DNA from: Kribbella steppae
GTDB lineage: Bacteria > Actinomycetota > Actinomycetes > Propionibacteriales > Kribbellaceae
Assembly: GCF_004342025.1 (NCBI RefSeq)
Contig: NZ_SLWN01000006.1
Coordinates: forward strand, 434,001 to 498,000
DNA length: 64,000 nucleotides
Direction: 5' to 3'
Part shown: positions 18,746 to 27,333 of the stretch, piece by piece
Layout: every line of letters starts with the position of its first letter
Numbering within the stretch: position 1 is the first letter of the stretch
Translations under genes and position numbers: made by a program
Notes under the pieces: generated by a model
Database searches by the model: none
Told to the model about the DNA's origin: nothing
What the model saw: only the letters and a program-made list of their open reading frames with translations

Positions 18746-19567
18746 GTGTCTGTCTCTTCTGTTCCTTCCTTTGAGCTCTCCCACGTCGTGGGCCGGCTGC
18801 GTGCGGCCGGATGCGTCTTCGCCGAGGACGAGGCCGCCCTGATCGCCTCGACCGCCCGCGACGACTCTGAGCTGGCCGCGATGGTCGACCGGCGGGTGGC
18901 CGGGTTGCCACTCGAGCACGTGCTCGGCTGGGCGTCGTTCCGCGGCGTGCGGATCGCTGTCGATCCTGGTGTCTTCATCCCACGTCGCCGTACCGAGTTC
19001 CTGGTCGAGGAGGCCTTGCGGGTCACCCGACCAGGAGCTGTGGTCGTCGACCTGGGCTGTGGTTCCGGCGCGCTCGGCGCCGCGGTCGCCGCCGAGCGGT
19101 CAGTCTGCCTGTACGCCGCCGACATCGAACTGGCCGCGGTCGCTTGTGCGCGGCGCAATCTGGTGCCGTGGCAGGGGTCGGTGTACCAGGGCGACCTGTT
19201 CGCTGCTTTGCCGGACGAGCTGTGTGGCCGGATCGACGTACTCCTGGCGAACGTGCCGTACGTGCCGACCAACGAGATCCGGTTGTTGCCTCCGGAGGCT
19301 CGTCTCTACGAACCGCATGTCACCCTCGACGGCGGCCCCGACGGCCTGGCTACCTTGCGTCGAGTCGCCGCGGCTGCGCCTGACTGGCTCGCCCCCGGTG
19401 GTCACCTGTTCGTCGAAATGAGTGAGCACCAGGCGCCGTTGGCGAGGGCCGTGCTGCGCGAGCACGGCCTCGCCGCCGACATCACCTCCGACGACGAACT
19501 CGGCGCAACCGTTGTCCACGGCATCAGACCCGGCGCTGAACGTGCAGCAGGTACTCCCGTCGGTTGA
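18746..19567 (+). CDS. Putative protein N5-glutamine methyltransferase (PrmC/HemK-like)
   Basis: 273 residues from GTG, with AAGGG five bases upstream. An N-terminal helical domain (FAEDEAALIASTARDDSE) is followed by the Rossmann methyltransferase core: PRRRTEFLVEEAL, SAM motif VVDLGCGSGALG, and the catalytic-loop signature NVPYVPTNEI. The usual motif is NPPY; here the first Pro is Val, as in a known actinobacterial side branch. Classical PrmC methylates the GGQ glutamine of release factors. Whether this paralogue does so is uncertain. Its 3' end overlaps the convergent ribosomal-protection gene by 44 bases. Confidence 0.85.
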   Translation: MSVSSVPSFELSHVVGRLRAAGCVFAEDEAALIASTARDDSELAAMVDRRVAGLPLEHVLGWASFRGVRIAVDPGVFIPRRRTEFLVEEALRVTRPGAVVVDLGCGSGALGAAVAAERSVCLYAADIELAAVACARRNLVPWQGSVYQGDLFAALPDELCGRIDVLLANVPYVPTNEIRLLPPEARLYEPHVTLDGGPDGLATLRRVAAAAPDWLAPGGHLFVEMSEHQAPLARAVLREHGLAADITSDDELGATVVHGIRPGAERAAGTPVG

Positions 19568-21503
19568 GCGGGTCGTGGTCGGTGCGCGGGCGCTCCGGGA
19601 TCGGGCCGGTCACCGGCTGGTAGCGCTCGAACGCGGATTCCAGCACGCCTTCACCACGAGTGAGGGCGGGGAGTTGCTGTTCGAGTTGGTAGACGGCGGC
19701 CGCCGGGATTTCTCCTTCCAGGGTTGAGGTTTCGGCGGCCAGGGCCGGCACCTGCGGGATGGCGCGGAGCCGGGCGAGGGCGGCCAGTACGGCGCGGGTC
19801 GTGTCGGTCGGGATCTCCAATTGGAAGCGGTGCATCGGCTCGTGGACCGTCGTACCGGCCTGCTGGAGCGCGGTGATCAGGACGAGCGGCGTGAGGAAGC
19901 GGAAGTCGCCGGCCGTGCTCGACATGCTCTTGTCGAAGACGGCGTGGGCGTGACTCTGCCGTGCCGAGTAGCCCGAGTGCGTCATCACGACGCGTGCGTC
20001 CGGGATCTGCCAGCCGTGGACGCCTTGCTCGAGCGTCTCGCGGACGGTCTCCTCGACCGCCTTGATGAACGCGTACGGCATCGACCCGAGCTCGACCTCG
20101 AGTTCGAACGTCACCCCGGCGTTCACCGGCGCCGCCTCCACCCGCAGCCCGACCGTGGCCAGGAACGGGTTCTGGTCCTTCTTGTTGAACTCGACCGCCT
20201 GCCCGACACCGTCGATCCGCTCGATGCAGATCGTGGTGGTCTCCCGGAACTCGACGTCGATGCCGAACTCGGTCGCCAGTGTCGTCTGGATGACCTCCTT
20301 CTGCACCTCGCCGTACAGGGACACGTACGTCTCCTGGCGCAGGTCGTCCTGGCGCAGGTTGATCAGCGGGTCCTGCTCGGCCAACTGGGTGAGCGCGACC
20401 TGCAGATTGCCCTTGTCGGACCGCTGGACCGGCGAGATCACCGTCTCCAGCGTCGGCGGCGCGAAGAATCCGCCGGTTGCCGGGGCCGATTCGTGCGTGG
20501 TCGAGGTGATCCGGTCGCCGATCTGGATGTCGGCCAAACCCCACAGCTTGCCGATCTGACCGGCTCGTACCTCGGCCGTCGGCGGGGAGCCGAAGACCTC
20601 GAGCGCGGTCAGCTTCGCCTCGCCGTTGTGGCCGAATCGCAGCCGTTCGCGGACATGCGCCGTACCGGAGAACATCCTTGCGTAGGCGACCTTCTCGCCG
20701 GCCGGGCCGCGCTCGACCTTGAAGACTGAGCCGTCGACCGGGTCGGTCGGAGAGCCTGAGGCGAGGGGGAGGAGGTCCCGGATACCCTCGGTCAGGGCTT
20801 CCGTGCCGGCGCCGGTGATCGCGGAGCCGAGGTACACCGGGTGCACGAGCGCCTGCTTCGTCTGTACGGCGAGCTTGCAGCGCAGTGTGTCGTACGTGAG
20901 CGCCTTCTCGTCCTCCACGAACGTCGCGAGCAGCTGGTCGTCGTGCTCGGCGAGGACTTCGAGCAGGTCGCCGTACGGATCACTCGGCCCGTACGGTGTG
21001 AAGGCCGCATTGCGTGTGCCGAGACCGCTCGCCGAACCCATCGGCACGATCGCGGCCGAGAGCTTGTCCGCGATCGACTTCAGCACCGACTCGTACTGCG
21101 CACCGGCGCGGTCGGCCTTGTTGACGAAGATCAGCGTCGGAATCCGGAGTCGCTGCAGCGTCCGCATCAGCACGCGGGTCTGCGCCTGGACGCCCTCGAC
21201 CGCCGAGATGACCAGGACGGCGCCGTCGAGCACGCTGAGCGCCCGCTCCACCTCGGCGATGAAATCCGGGTGGCCGGGGGTGTCGATCAGGTTGACCGTG
21301 ACGTCGCCGATCGCGAACGACACGACCGCGGACTTGATGGTGATACCGCGCTGGCGTTCCAGCGCGAGGGAATCGGTCTGGGTGCTGCCGTCGTCGACAC
21401 TGCCGATCTCGTCGATGACCCCGGCGGCGTAGAGCAGCCGCTCGGTCAGGCTCGTCTTACCGGCGTCGACATGCGCCAGGATCCCTAGGTTCAGCAATTT
21501 CAC
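19524..21503 (-). CDS. TetM/OtrA-type ribosomal protection GTPase
   Basis: 659 residues, normal for the family. The EF-G-like G domain has AHVDAGKTSLTERLL (P loop), RGITIKSA (switch I), DTPGHPDF (G3) and NKADRAG (G4). Later EF-G-like domains follow, ending PRTDHDPLNRREYLLHVQRR. TetM/TetO/OtrA proteins bind stalled ribosomes and eject tetracycline. The start is a GTG at 21503. Upstream lie a leader ORF that overlaps this start out of frame, a hairpin next to the start and a WhiB7-like promoter, so induction by ribosome stress is likely (inference). Confidence 0.93.
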   Translation of the reverse strand: MKLLNLGILAHVDAGKTSLTERLLYAAGVIDEIGSVDDGSTQTDSLALERQRGITIKSAVVSFAIGDVTVNLIDTPGHPDFIAEVERALSVLDGAVLVISAVEGVQAQTRVLMRTLQRLRIPTLIFVNKADRAGAQYESVLKSIADKLSAAIVPMGSASGLGTRNAAFTPYGPSDPYGDLLEVLAEHDDQLLATFVEDEKALTYDTLRCKLAVQTKQALVHPVYLGSAITGAGTEALTEGIRDLLPLASGSPTDPVDGSVFKVERGPAGEKVAYARMFSGTAHVRERLRFGHNGEAKLTALEVFGSPPTAEVRAGQIGKLWGLADIQIGDRITSTTHESAPATGGFFAPPTLETVISPVQRSDKGNLQVALTQLAEQDPLINLRQDDLRQETYVSLYGEVQKEVIQTTLATEFGIDVEFRETTTICIERIDGVGQAVEFNKKDQNPFLATVGLRVEAAPVNAGVTFELEVELGSMPYAFIKAVEETVRETLEQGVHGWQIPDARVVMTHSGYSARQSHAHAVFDKSMSSTAGDFRFLTPLVLITALQQAGTTVHEPMHRFQLEIPTDTTRAVLAALARLRAIPQVPALAAETSTLEGEIPAAAVYQLEQQLPALTRGEGVLESAFERYQPVTGPIPERPRTDHDPLNRREYLLHVQRRV

Positions 21504-21567
21504 AAAACTTCATGTCCCTTGAACAGGTGTGAGTACGGTCCGCGATTGACATGAAGCGAGGTCGCAT
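21457..21567 (-). CDS. Leader ORF overlapping the ribosomal-protection gene start
   Basis: A 36-codon frame begins with ATG at 21567, exactly 7 bases after a strong AAGGAG (21575-21580). It begins MRPRFMSIADRTH and ends 47 bases inside the tet-like gene in another frame. The predicted peptide resembles no protein family. The better ribosome site belongs to this leader, not to the GTPase gene. Codons 4-7 form the 5' arm of a hairpin whose 3' arm abuts the GTPase start. This is the layout of a translational attenuator. Confidence 0.65.
   Translation of the reverse strand: MRPRFMSIADRTHTCSRDMKFCEIAEPRDPGACRRR
21508..21556 (-). promoter_or_regulatory. Hairpin that can occlude the ribosomal-protection gene start
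   Basis: Read on the transcript, the 5' arm CTTCATGTC (21556 to 21548) lies inside the leader ORF. The 3' arm GACATGAAG (21516 to 21508) sits between the weak AAGGGA ribosome site and the GTG at 21503. The stem is 9 perfect pairs plus one G-U, with a 31-base loop. A ribosome held on the first codons of the leader would cover the 5' arm and release the start. Confidence 0.65.
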
Positions 21568-21608
21568 CGCTGCACTCCTTTGACTCGGCACCTGCTGTGA
21601 ACGACACG

Positions 21609-21646
21609 AGTACAGCAGCCGCGGTGGTGGTCGGCAAACCTTTTAG
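21609..21646 (-). promoter_or_regulatory. WhiB7/WblC-like promoter of the ribosomal-protection gene
   Basis: On the minus strand CTAAAAGGTTTGCCG (21646 to 21632) gives an AT-rich block fused to a -35-like TTGCCG, then a 17-base spacer and TGTACT (21614 to 21609). An AT-rich element just upstream of the -35 is the known hallmark of WhiB7 (WblC) promoters of actinobacterial ribosome-drug resistance genes. The match is by eye. Confidence 0.5.
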
Positions 21647-21675
21647 CTGGGGGCTTCACAGTCGCTTACTCTGAC

Positions 21676-22461
21676 GTGGTGACGCCGCCCCTTCTCGACG
21701 CCCGCGCTCTCGCTGCCGCTGTCGTCGGCCCGATCGCTCAGGTGGAATCCGTCCAGGGCTTCGCCGGCAACCAGACCTTCCGCCTGCAGACCGTGTCCGG
21801 GGAGACGGTCTACCTGAAATCCGGCGACACGGTCGAGGCCGAGGCCCGCGCCTGTGAGCGGGCCCGATCCGTCGGTGTGCCGGCTCCACAGATCCTGGTT
21901 GTCGAGCCGACGTACCTGATCTGTGCCGAGGTCCCTGGCAGCGCGTCCAGTGCCGAAGCGGTCATCACCGAGCTCGGCCGTGGGCTCCGCCGCCTGCACG
22001 AGATCCGTGGGGACGACGGCAGTTGGGCCGAGCGGCTGCTGCAGCTGATCGAGCGGCTCGACGTCCTCGCCGGCATCATGCCCGACGACCTCGCCCAGCG
22101 CCTCCGCGTGATCATCCCACCCTTCGTCGCCACCGTGGCCGACGTCGAACCGGTGCTGCTGCACTGCGACCTGCACCCTCGCCATCTGTACGCCGTCGGC
22201 AACGAACTCACCGGCGTCATCGACTGGGGCGACACCATGTACGGCGACCCACTCTTTGACATAGCCCGCTTCTCGATGTCCGGCGACGTACCAACCAAGG
22301 CGCTCCTGGCCGGCTACGGCCTCAGTACGGCGGGTCTCGAGAAGACGCTGTCGATGTACCGAGTCCTGTGGTGCCTGATGGCCTTGCACGCCGAGCACCG
22401 CGCCGGCGGCGACTGGTTCGCCGCCCACGTCACCACCATGACCAACGAGCTCACCGCATGA
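21676..22461 (+). CDS. Aminoglycoside phosphotransferase (APH)-family kinase
   Basis: 261 residues from GTG at 21676; a second GTG at 21679 lies 7 bases after a TACTCT -10, so a leaderless start is also possible. APH/choline-kinase-like motifs: Brenner-type loop LLHCDLHPRHLY near 157 and the metal-binding GVIDWGDTMYGDPLFDIARF near 176. The substrate cannot be deduced. It is the first gene of a three-gene operon: its stop overlaps the start of an ABC exporter gene (ATGA). It is divergent from the ribosomal protection gene. Confidence 0.87.
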   Translation: MVTPPLLDARALAAAVVGPIAQVESVQGFAGNQTFRLQTVSGETVYLKSGDTVEAEARACERARSVGVPAPQILVVEPTYLICAEVPGSASSAEAVITELGRGLRRLHEIRGDDGSWAERLLQLIERLDVLAGIMPDDLAQRLRVIIPPFVATVADVEPVLLHCDLHPRHLYAVGNELTGVIDWGDTMYGDPLFDIARFSMSGDVPTKALLAGYGLSTAGLEKTLSMYRVLWCLMALHAEHRAGGDWFAAHVTTMTNELTA

Positions 22462-24224
22462 GCCGGTACTGGCTGCAGGCCAGGGTGATGTGGCGCGCCT
22501 GCCCCGGCTGGATGCTCGCGGCCGTCATCGTGGTGATTCTCGAGGCAGCTGTCGGGACAGGGCTGATGGTTGCCATCGGCCAATTCATCGCCGCGTTGTC
22601 GGGCGACGGGTCGGTCTGGCCGTGGTTCGGAGTCATGGGCGGCCTGATGATCGGCGGTCCGTTGCTGTCGTCGTTGATGGCCTGGTTGACCGCGAGGACG
22701 ACGGCTGCGACGGCGGCGTACGTGCTGGAATTGCTCGCTGAGACAAGTCTGCGTCCACAGGGTCTCGAACTGCTCGACTCGCCGGGGTTCTCGGGTCGGC
22801 TGCAGGCTGTTGTGGAAGCGACCCGCGACTGGACGTTCATGTTCGGGTTGAACAGCACCTGGCAGGTGCTCAGCGCGCGACTCGCTGGTGTGGGGGCGTT
22901 CGTCGTACTGCTGACGTGGCGGTGGTGGGTGCCGTTCGTGCTGGCCGGCTCGTTCGTGGTGATGGCGTGGACGTTCACGCGGTGGGTGGACGCCTCGTTC
23001 GACCGGGTGATGCAGACGTCGGCCGGGCCTCGGCGCCGGGCGGCGTACCTGCGTGGGCTGTTGACGCAGTCGGCGTGGGCGAAGGAGGTACGGCTGTTCG
23101 GGTTGGCGGACTGGTTGCTGGAGCGGTACCGGTTCACGTGGCTGTCCGCGATGGCCGAGCTGTGGACGTCGCGTCAGCGCGGTCTCAGGCCGGTGTACCT
23201 CAGTTGTGTGGTGACGGCGGTGGTTATCGCTGGGGTGCTGACACTGCTGGCGGATGACGTGGCCGATCGGCAGGTCGGAGTGGCGGCTGTGGTGACGCTG
23301 CTGCAGGCTGTGCTGGCGATGGATGCGTTCGGCATCCTCGGGGATGGGCAGCGGGCACTTGGCCAGTACGCCGCGACTGTCGCCGGGCTGGTCGGGCTCC
23401 GTCGCGAGGCCGGTCTGCCGTCAACTGATCTCGCACCGCCGCCTGCGTTGACGCCGCGTGAAGCCAACGGTGCCCTGGCAGTGGAGCTGAAGGACGTCAC
23501 CTTCACCTATCCGACGCGCACCGAGCCGACCTTGTCGCGACTGAGCTTGGAGATCCCGGCCGGTCAGTCGATCGCAGTCGTCGGCGCGAACGGTGCCGGT
23601 AAGTCGACGTTGATCAAGCTGCTGTGCGGGCTCTACCGGCCCGACACCGGCACGATCACGGTCGACGGCAACGATCCGGCCGACGAGATCACCGGGAATC
23701 CGCGGGTGGCTGCGATCTTCCAGGACTTCGTCCGCTACCACCTTCCGTTGCGTGACAACGTCGGCCTCGGAGCTGTTGCCATCCGCAACGAGCAGCCGCT
23801 GCTCGACAAGGCGCTGATGGACGCGGCAGGCGGCGTACTGCTGAAGCGCGTCGGGTGGGAGACGGTCCTCTCGCCTGACTACGACGGTGGCACCGAACTG
23901 TCCGGTGGTCAGTGGCAACGAGTCGCGTTGGCTCGCGCGTTGACGGCTGTTGCGGGTGGCGCCGGCGTACTGATCCTGGACGAGCCGACTGCGGCGCTGG
24001 ATGTGCGGACCGAGGCTGCTCTCTTCGACCGGTTCCTGGACATGACGGCCGGCGTCACGACCATCCTGGTGACGCACCGACTGTCGAGCGTGCGGCACGC
24101 CGAGCGCATCGTCGTACTCGATCCGGAGCGAGGGATCGTCGAGGACGGCAGCTACGACGCACTCATGGCCGCGGATGGTCAGTTCGCTGCGTTGTTCCGG
24201 TTGCAGGCGGGGCGGTTCCGATGA
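22458..24224 (+). CDS. ABC exporter half-transporter with fused ATPase, subunit 1
   Basis: 588 residues: about 300 residues of membrane domain, with helices such as MLAAVIVVILEAAVGTGLMV, then an ATPase domain. Walker A GANGAGKST, Q loop region AAIFQDFVRYHLPLRDNVGL, signature ELSGGQWQRVALARAL, Walker B VLILDEPTAALD, and the H-loop LVTHRLSS. The FQDF segment and overall form match exporters found with peptide and antibiotic clusters. The ATG overlaps the stop of the kinase gene and its own end overlaps the next ABC gene, implying a coupled heterodimer. Confidence 0.92.
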   Translation: MSRYWLQARVMWRACPGWMLAAVIVVILEAAVGTGLMVAIGQFIAALSGDGSVWPWFGVMGGLMIGGPLLSSLMAWLTARTTAATAAYVLELLAETSLRPQGLELLDSPGFSGRLQAVVEATRDWTFMFGLNSTWQVLSARLAGVGAFVVLLTWRWWVPFVLAGSFVVMAWTFTRWVDASFDRVMQTSAGPRRRAAYLRGLLTQSAWAKEVRLFGLADWLLERYRFTWLSAMAELWTSRQRGLRPVYLSCVVTAVVIAGVLTLLADDVADRQVGVAAVVTLLQAVLAMDAFGILGDGQRALGQYAATVAGLVGLRREAGLPSTDLAPPPALTPREANGALAVELKDVTFTYPTRTEPTLSRLSLEIPAGQSIAVVGANGAGKSTLIKLLCGLYRPDTGTITVDGNDPADEITGNPRVAAIFQDFVRYHLPLRDNVGLGAVAIRNEQPLLDKALMDAAGGVLLKRVGWETVLSPDYDGGTELSGGQWQRVALARALTAVAGGAGVLILDEPTAALDVRTEAALFDRFLDMTAGVTTILVTHRLSSVRHAERIVVLDPERGIVEDGSYDALMAADGQFAALFRLQAGRFR

Positions 24225-25993
24225 GGCGCGGCGTGTGGATGGTGCTGACGGCCGCGTTCCGGGTGAGCCCCGGCCTCGCGTTCTCGTGTCTGGCCGAGAC
24301 CATCGGGCGCCTGCTGCGCGCGGCGACTCCATGGTTCCTCGGGCTGTTCGTGGCCGGCGCGATCGCGGCCGATCGCGGGCAGATGCTGGTCGCGGTCACC
24401 GCCCTGGTGGCCGTGTCCGGTGTGCAGAACCTGCTGGGCATCGTCGGCACGAATGCGCGGATCGCGCTGATGGAGCGGGTCGGCTTCGACTTCGACGCCA
24501 AGATCGCGGAGTTGATCGCTCGGGTCCCGACGCTCGAGCACCTCGAGTCTCCCGACTATCTCGATCGGACCCAGACCCTGCGGGACGGCCAGGGGACGCT
24601 CGGCGGCGCGCTCAACATGCTGCTCAACATCCTGAACAACCTGGCCTTCGCCACCGGCATCCTCGTCGTCGCGGCAACCGCGGACTGGCGGCTACTGATC
24701 CTCGCGGCCCTCGGATTTCCGCGGCTGCTGACGGGCCGCTGGACCACTCGCTGGGGTCGCGCGGCCGAGGAAGAGAGCGCCGCGCCCTCGCGGTTGACGC
24801 AACACCTGGTCGATCTGGTCACCTCGCCGTACGGAGGAGCCGAGGCACGAGTGTTCGGACTGCGGCAGGAACTGCGCCACCGGGTTCGGGACAGCGCGAC
24901 CGCCTGGCAACGACCGTTGGTCCGCGGCGCGCGGAAGGGCGCGCTGTTGTCGGCCGGGATCTCCGGCGTCTTCTTCGGTGCCGCGATCGGTGTCCTCGGT
25001 TGGATGACGTACGACGCTCTGCGCGGTGCTGTCTCAGTGGCGGCGCTCGTGGTTGCGGTCACCGCGGTGCGCGGGCTGGAGAACGTGAGCGGCATCTTGA
25101 CGAACGCCGTCCAGGACACCGCCAGGCTGATGCGGAACGTATCGCGCTTCGTGTGGCTGCAGGACTACGTCGTACAGACAGCCGGAGGCGGTACTTCGGA
25201 ACCGCCGGAACAACTGGAGTCCGGGATCCGGTTGGAGGCGGTCCGGTTTCGTCATCTGGGCTCGGACTCCGACGCGGTGGCTTCGGTGGATCTCGACCTG
25301 CCGGCCGGTTCGGTGGTTGCCCTGGTCGGCGAGAACGGCGCCGGGAAGTCGACTCTGGTCAAGCTGCTGACCGGTTTGTATCGCCCGAGCGACGGCCGGA
25401 TCCTGGTCGACGGCAAGGATCTCGCCGAGTTCGACCCGGCGGCGTGGCGGTCACGGCTGTCGGGCGCATTCCAGGACTTCGCCGACTTCGAACTGATCGC
25501 CCGCGAGGCAGTCGGACTCGGCGACCTGGCTGCGGTCGACGACGAGCCCCGTGTGCACCAGGCGCTCCGCGACGCCGCCGCCGAGGACGTCCTGCACGCG
25601 CTACCGAACGGACTGTCCACCCAGCTCGGGACCACCTGGGACGACGGCGTCGAACTCTCCGGCGGCCAGCGCCAACGCCTCGCGATTGCCCGCGGCCTGA
25701 TGCGCCACCAACCACTGCTACTCGTCCTGGACGAGCCGACGTCCGCACTCGACCCAACGACCGAACACGAACTCTTCCACCGCTACGCCAACGCCGCTCA
25801 CCAAGCCCGAACCACCAACGCCATAACCCTCCTCGTCACTCACAGATTCACGACGGTCCGTGTCGCTGACCTCATCGTGGTGATGGATTCAGGCCGCATC
25901 GCGGAGGTCGGTACACATGACGAGCTGGTCGCGGCAGGCGGCCAATACGCCGAGCTCTACGACATCCAGGCCCGTGCGTATCGCCTCAGTTGA
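24221..25993 (+). CDS. ABC exporter half-transporter with fused ATPase, subunit 2
   Basis: 590 residues, starting within the stop codon of subunit 1 (ATGA). The membrane half begins VWMVLTAAFRVSPGLAFS. The ATPase half has Walker A GENGAGKST, AFQDFADFELIAREAVGLGD, signature ELSGGQRQRLAIARGL, Walker B LLLVLDEPTSALD, and VTHRFTTVRVADLIVVMD. Both halves appear catalytically intact. The pair should form a heterodimeric exporter; with the kinase ahead of it, the operon looks like a resistance or detoxification unit. The 3' end overlaps the convergent truncated UMP kinase gene by 8 bases. Confidence 0.92.
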   Translation: MRRGVWMVLTAAFRVSPGLAFSCLAETIGRLLRAATPWFLGLFVAGAIAADRGQMLVAVTALVAVSGVQNLLGIVGTNARIALMERVGFDFDAKIAELIARVPTLEHLESPDYLDRTQTLRDGQGTLGGALNMLLNILNNLAFATGILVVAATADWRLLILAALGFPRLLTGRWTTRWGRAAEEESAAPSRLTQHLVDLVTSPYGGAEARVFGLRQELRHRVRDSATAWQRPLVRGARKGALLSAGISGVFFGAAIGVLGWMTYDALRGAVSVAALVVAVTAVRGLENVSGILTNAVQDTARLMRNVSRFVWLQDYVVQTAGGGTSEPPEQLESGIRLEAVRFRHLGSDSDAVASVDLDLPAGSVVALVGENGAGKSTLVKLLTGLYRPSDGRILVDGKDLAEFDPAAWRSRLSGAFQDFADFELIAREAVGLGDLAAVDDEPRVHQALRDAAAEDVLHALPNGLSTQLGTTWDDGVELSGGQRQRLAIARGLMRHQPLLLVLDEPTSALDPTTEHELFHRYANAAHQARTTNAITLLVTHRFTTVRVADLIVVMDSGRIAEVGTHDELVAAGGQYAELYDIQARAYRLS

Positions 25994-26387
25994 TGAGGGT
26001 GCCGAGGTGGTTGCCGGTGGCGATGGTGCTGGCTGCGCCGGTCTGGTCGATGTCGAAGACGTGGAGCGGGAGGCGATGGTCGCGGGCCAGGATGAACGCG
26101 GACTGGTCCATCACGCCGAGGCCGCGGTCGATGACCTCCTGATAGGTCAGGTGGTCGAAACGGGTGGCGGTCGGGGACGTGTTCGGGTCGGCGTCGTACA
26201 CACCGTCGGCGCCGTTCTTGGCGACGAGCAGGGCGTCGGCATCCAGCTCGACCGCACGCTGGACACCGGTCGCACGCAGCGCGATCACCTCGTTGGCGAG
26301 GTGGGTGAGCCGGTCGCTGCTGAACCCGAATTCACTCGAGCCGGCGATCGCCTGACCGGACAGCTTGAGGACGAGCCTGCGGTACAT
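25986..26387 (-). pseudogene. Internally deleted UMP kinase (PyrH) copy
   Basis: 133 residues against about 240 for PyrH. The N-terminus aligns with PyrH residues 1 to about 52 (YRRLVLKLSGQAIAG). It then joins directly to the C-terminal third (ADALLVAKNGADGVYDADP, LTYQEVIDRGLGVMDQSAF, LPLHVFD, GTLIN). About 105-110 middle residues are missing, including the GGGN loop and the UMP-binding region, so catalysis is not expected. The frame is uninterrupted and an AAGGAG precedes the ATG. It could therefore still be expressed, perhaps as a regulatory or vestigial protein. Confidence 0.8.
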
Positions 26388-26485
26388 GCTGCTCCTTCGC
26401 CGGGGACACTCGCGGCAGCAGGTCTACCACGGATTCGACCGGCACGGCTCTGGACGGGCGGGCGGGTGCGCGGCACGCTGACCAG

Positions 26486-27265
26486 ATGACCGAGTTCAAG
26501 CAGGAGGATCTCGCCGGGGCTCGCTTCGAGGAGCTGTCGCTGCGGGGCGCGGTGTTCCACGACGTCGATCTGCGCGGCGCGCGGTTCGACAATGTCAATC
26601 TGGATGGGGCGACGATCCGTGCGGTGGTGCGGGACGTGTCGATCGACGGTGACATTCGGAATCTCACGGTGTGGGGTGTGGACGTCGTACCGCTGATCGA
26701 TGCCGAGCTCAACCGTCGTCACCCCGGTCGGGAGAAGATGAGCCCGGCCGACGCCGACGGCTACCGGGAGGCGTGGGAGCTGCTCGAGCGGCTGTGGGGT
26801 GAGACGGTCGAGCGGGCCCGGAAGCTGCCGCCGGCGATGCTGCACGAATCCGTCGACGGAGAGTGGTCGTTCATCCAGACGCAGCGTCACCTGGTCTTCG
26901 CCACGGATGCCTGGGTACGGCGTGCCGTCCTCGGCGATCCGGCGCCGTGGGATCCGCTGGACCTGCCGCACGACGAGATGCGCGACACGCCGCCGATTCC
27001 GCGTGATCGCGCCGTCCAACCGTCACTCGACGAGGTGCTCGCCCTGCGGGCCGACCGGATGGCGACGGTCCGTACCGTCTTCGCCGAGCTCACCGACGAG
27101 CGGCTCACCGAGATGACCGAGCCGGTGACAGAACCCGGGTACCCGGCGTCGGAGAGTTACCAGGTCAGCGAGTGTCTCAGCTGCATCCTGGGTGAGGAGT
27201 GGGAGCACCGGATGTACGCCGAGCGTGACCTCGCCGTCCTCGAGTCCGGAAATTCTCAGAAGTGA
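26486..27265 (+). CDS. Pentapeptide-repeat/DinB fusion protein
   Basis: 259 residues. Residues 1-60 are pentapeptide-like (LAGARFEELSLRGAVFHDVD, LRGARFDNVNLDGATI), which build a beta-helix. The remainder is a DinB-like four-helix bundle: EAWELLERLWGETVERA, ESVDGEWSFIQTQRHLVFAT with a His for metal binding, and ECLSCILGEEWEHRMYAERD with a second His. DinB proteins include mycothiol-dependent enzymes. The fusion to a short pentapeptide segment recurs in actinobacteria. Function is unknown. Confidence 0.85.
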   Translation: MTEFKQEDLAGARFEELSLRGAVFHDVDLRGARFDNVNLDGATIRAVVRDVSIDGDIRNLTVWGVDVVPLIDAELNRRHPGREKMSPADADGYREAWELLERLWGETVERARKLPPAMLHESVDGEWSFIQTQRHLVFATDAWVRRAVLGDPAPWDPLDLPHDEMRDTPPIPRDRAVQPSLDEVLALRADRMATVRTVFAELTDERLTEMTEPVTEPGYPASESYQVSECLSCILGEEWEHRMYAERDLAVLESGNSQK

Positions 27266-27333
27266 GGTGTCGAGTTCGGTCCAGGCGGTTCGACGCGTAG
27301 CCGAGAAGACACCGACAACCTTCGGGAGACATC

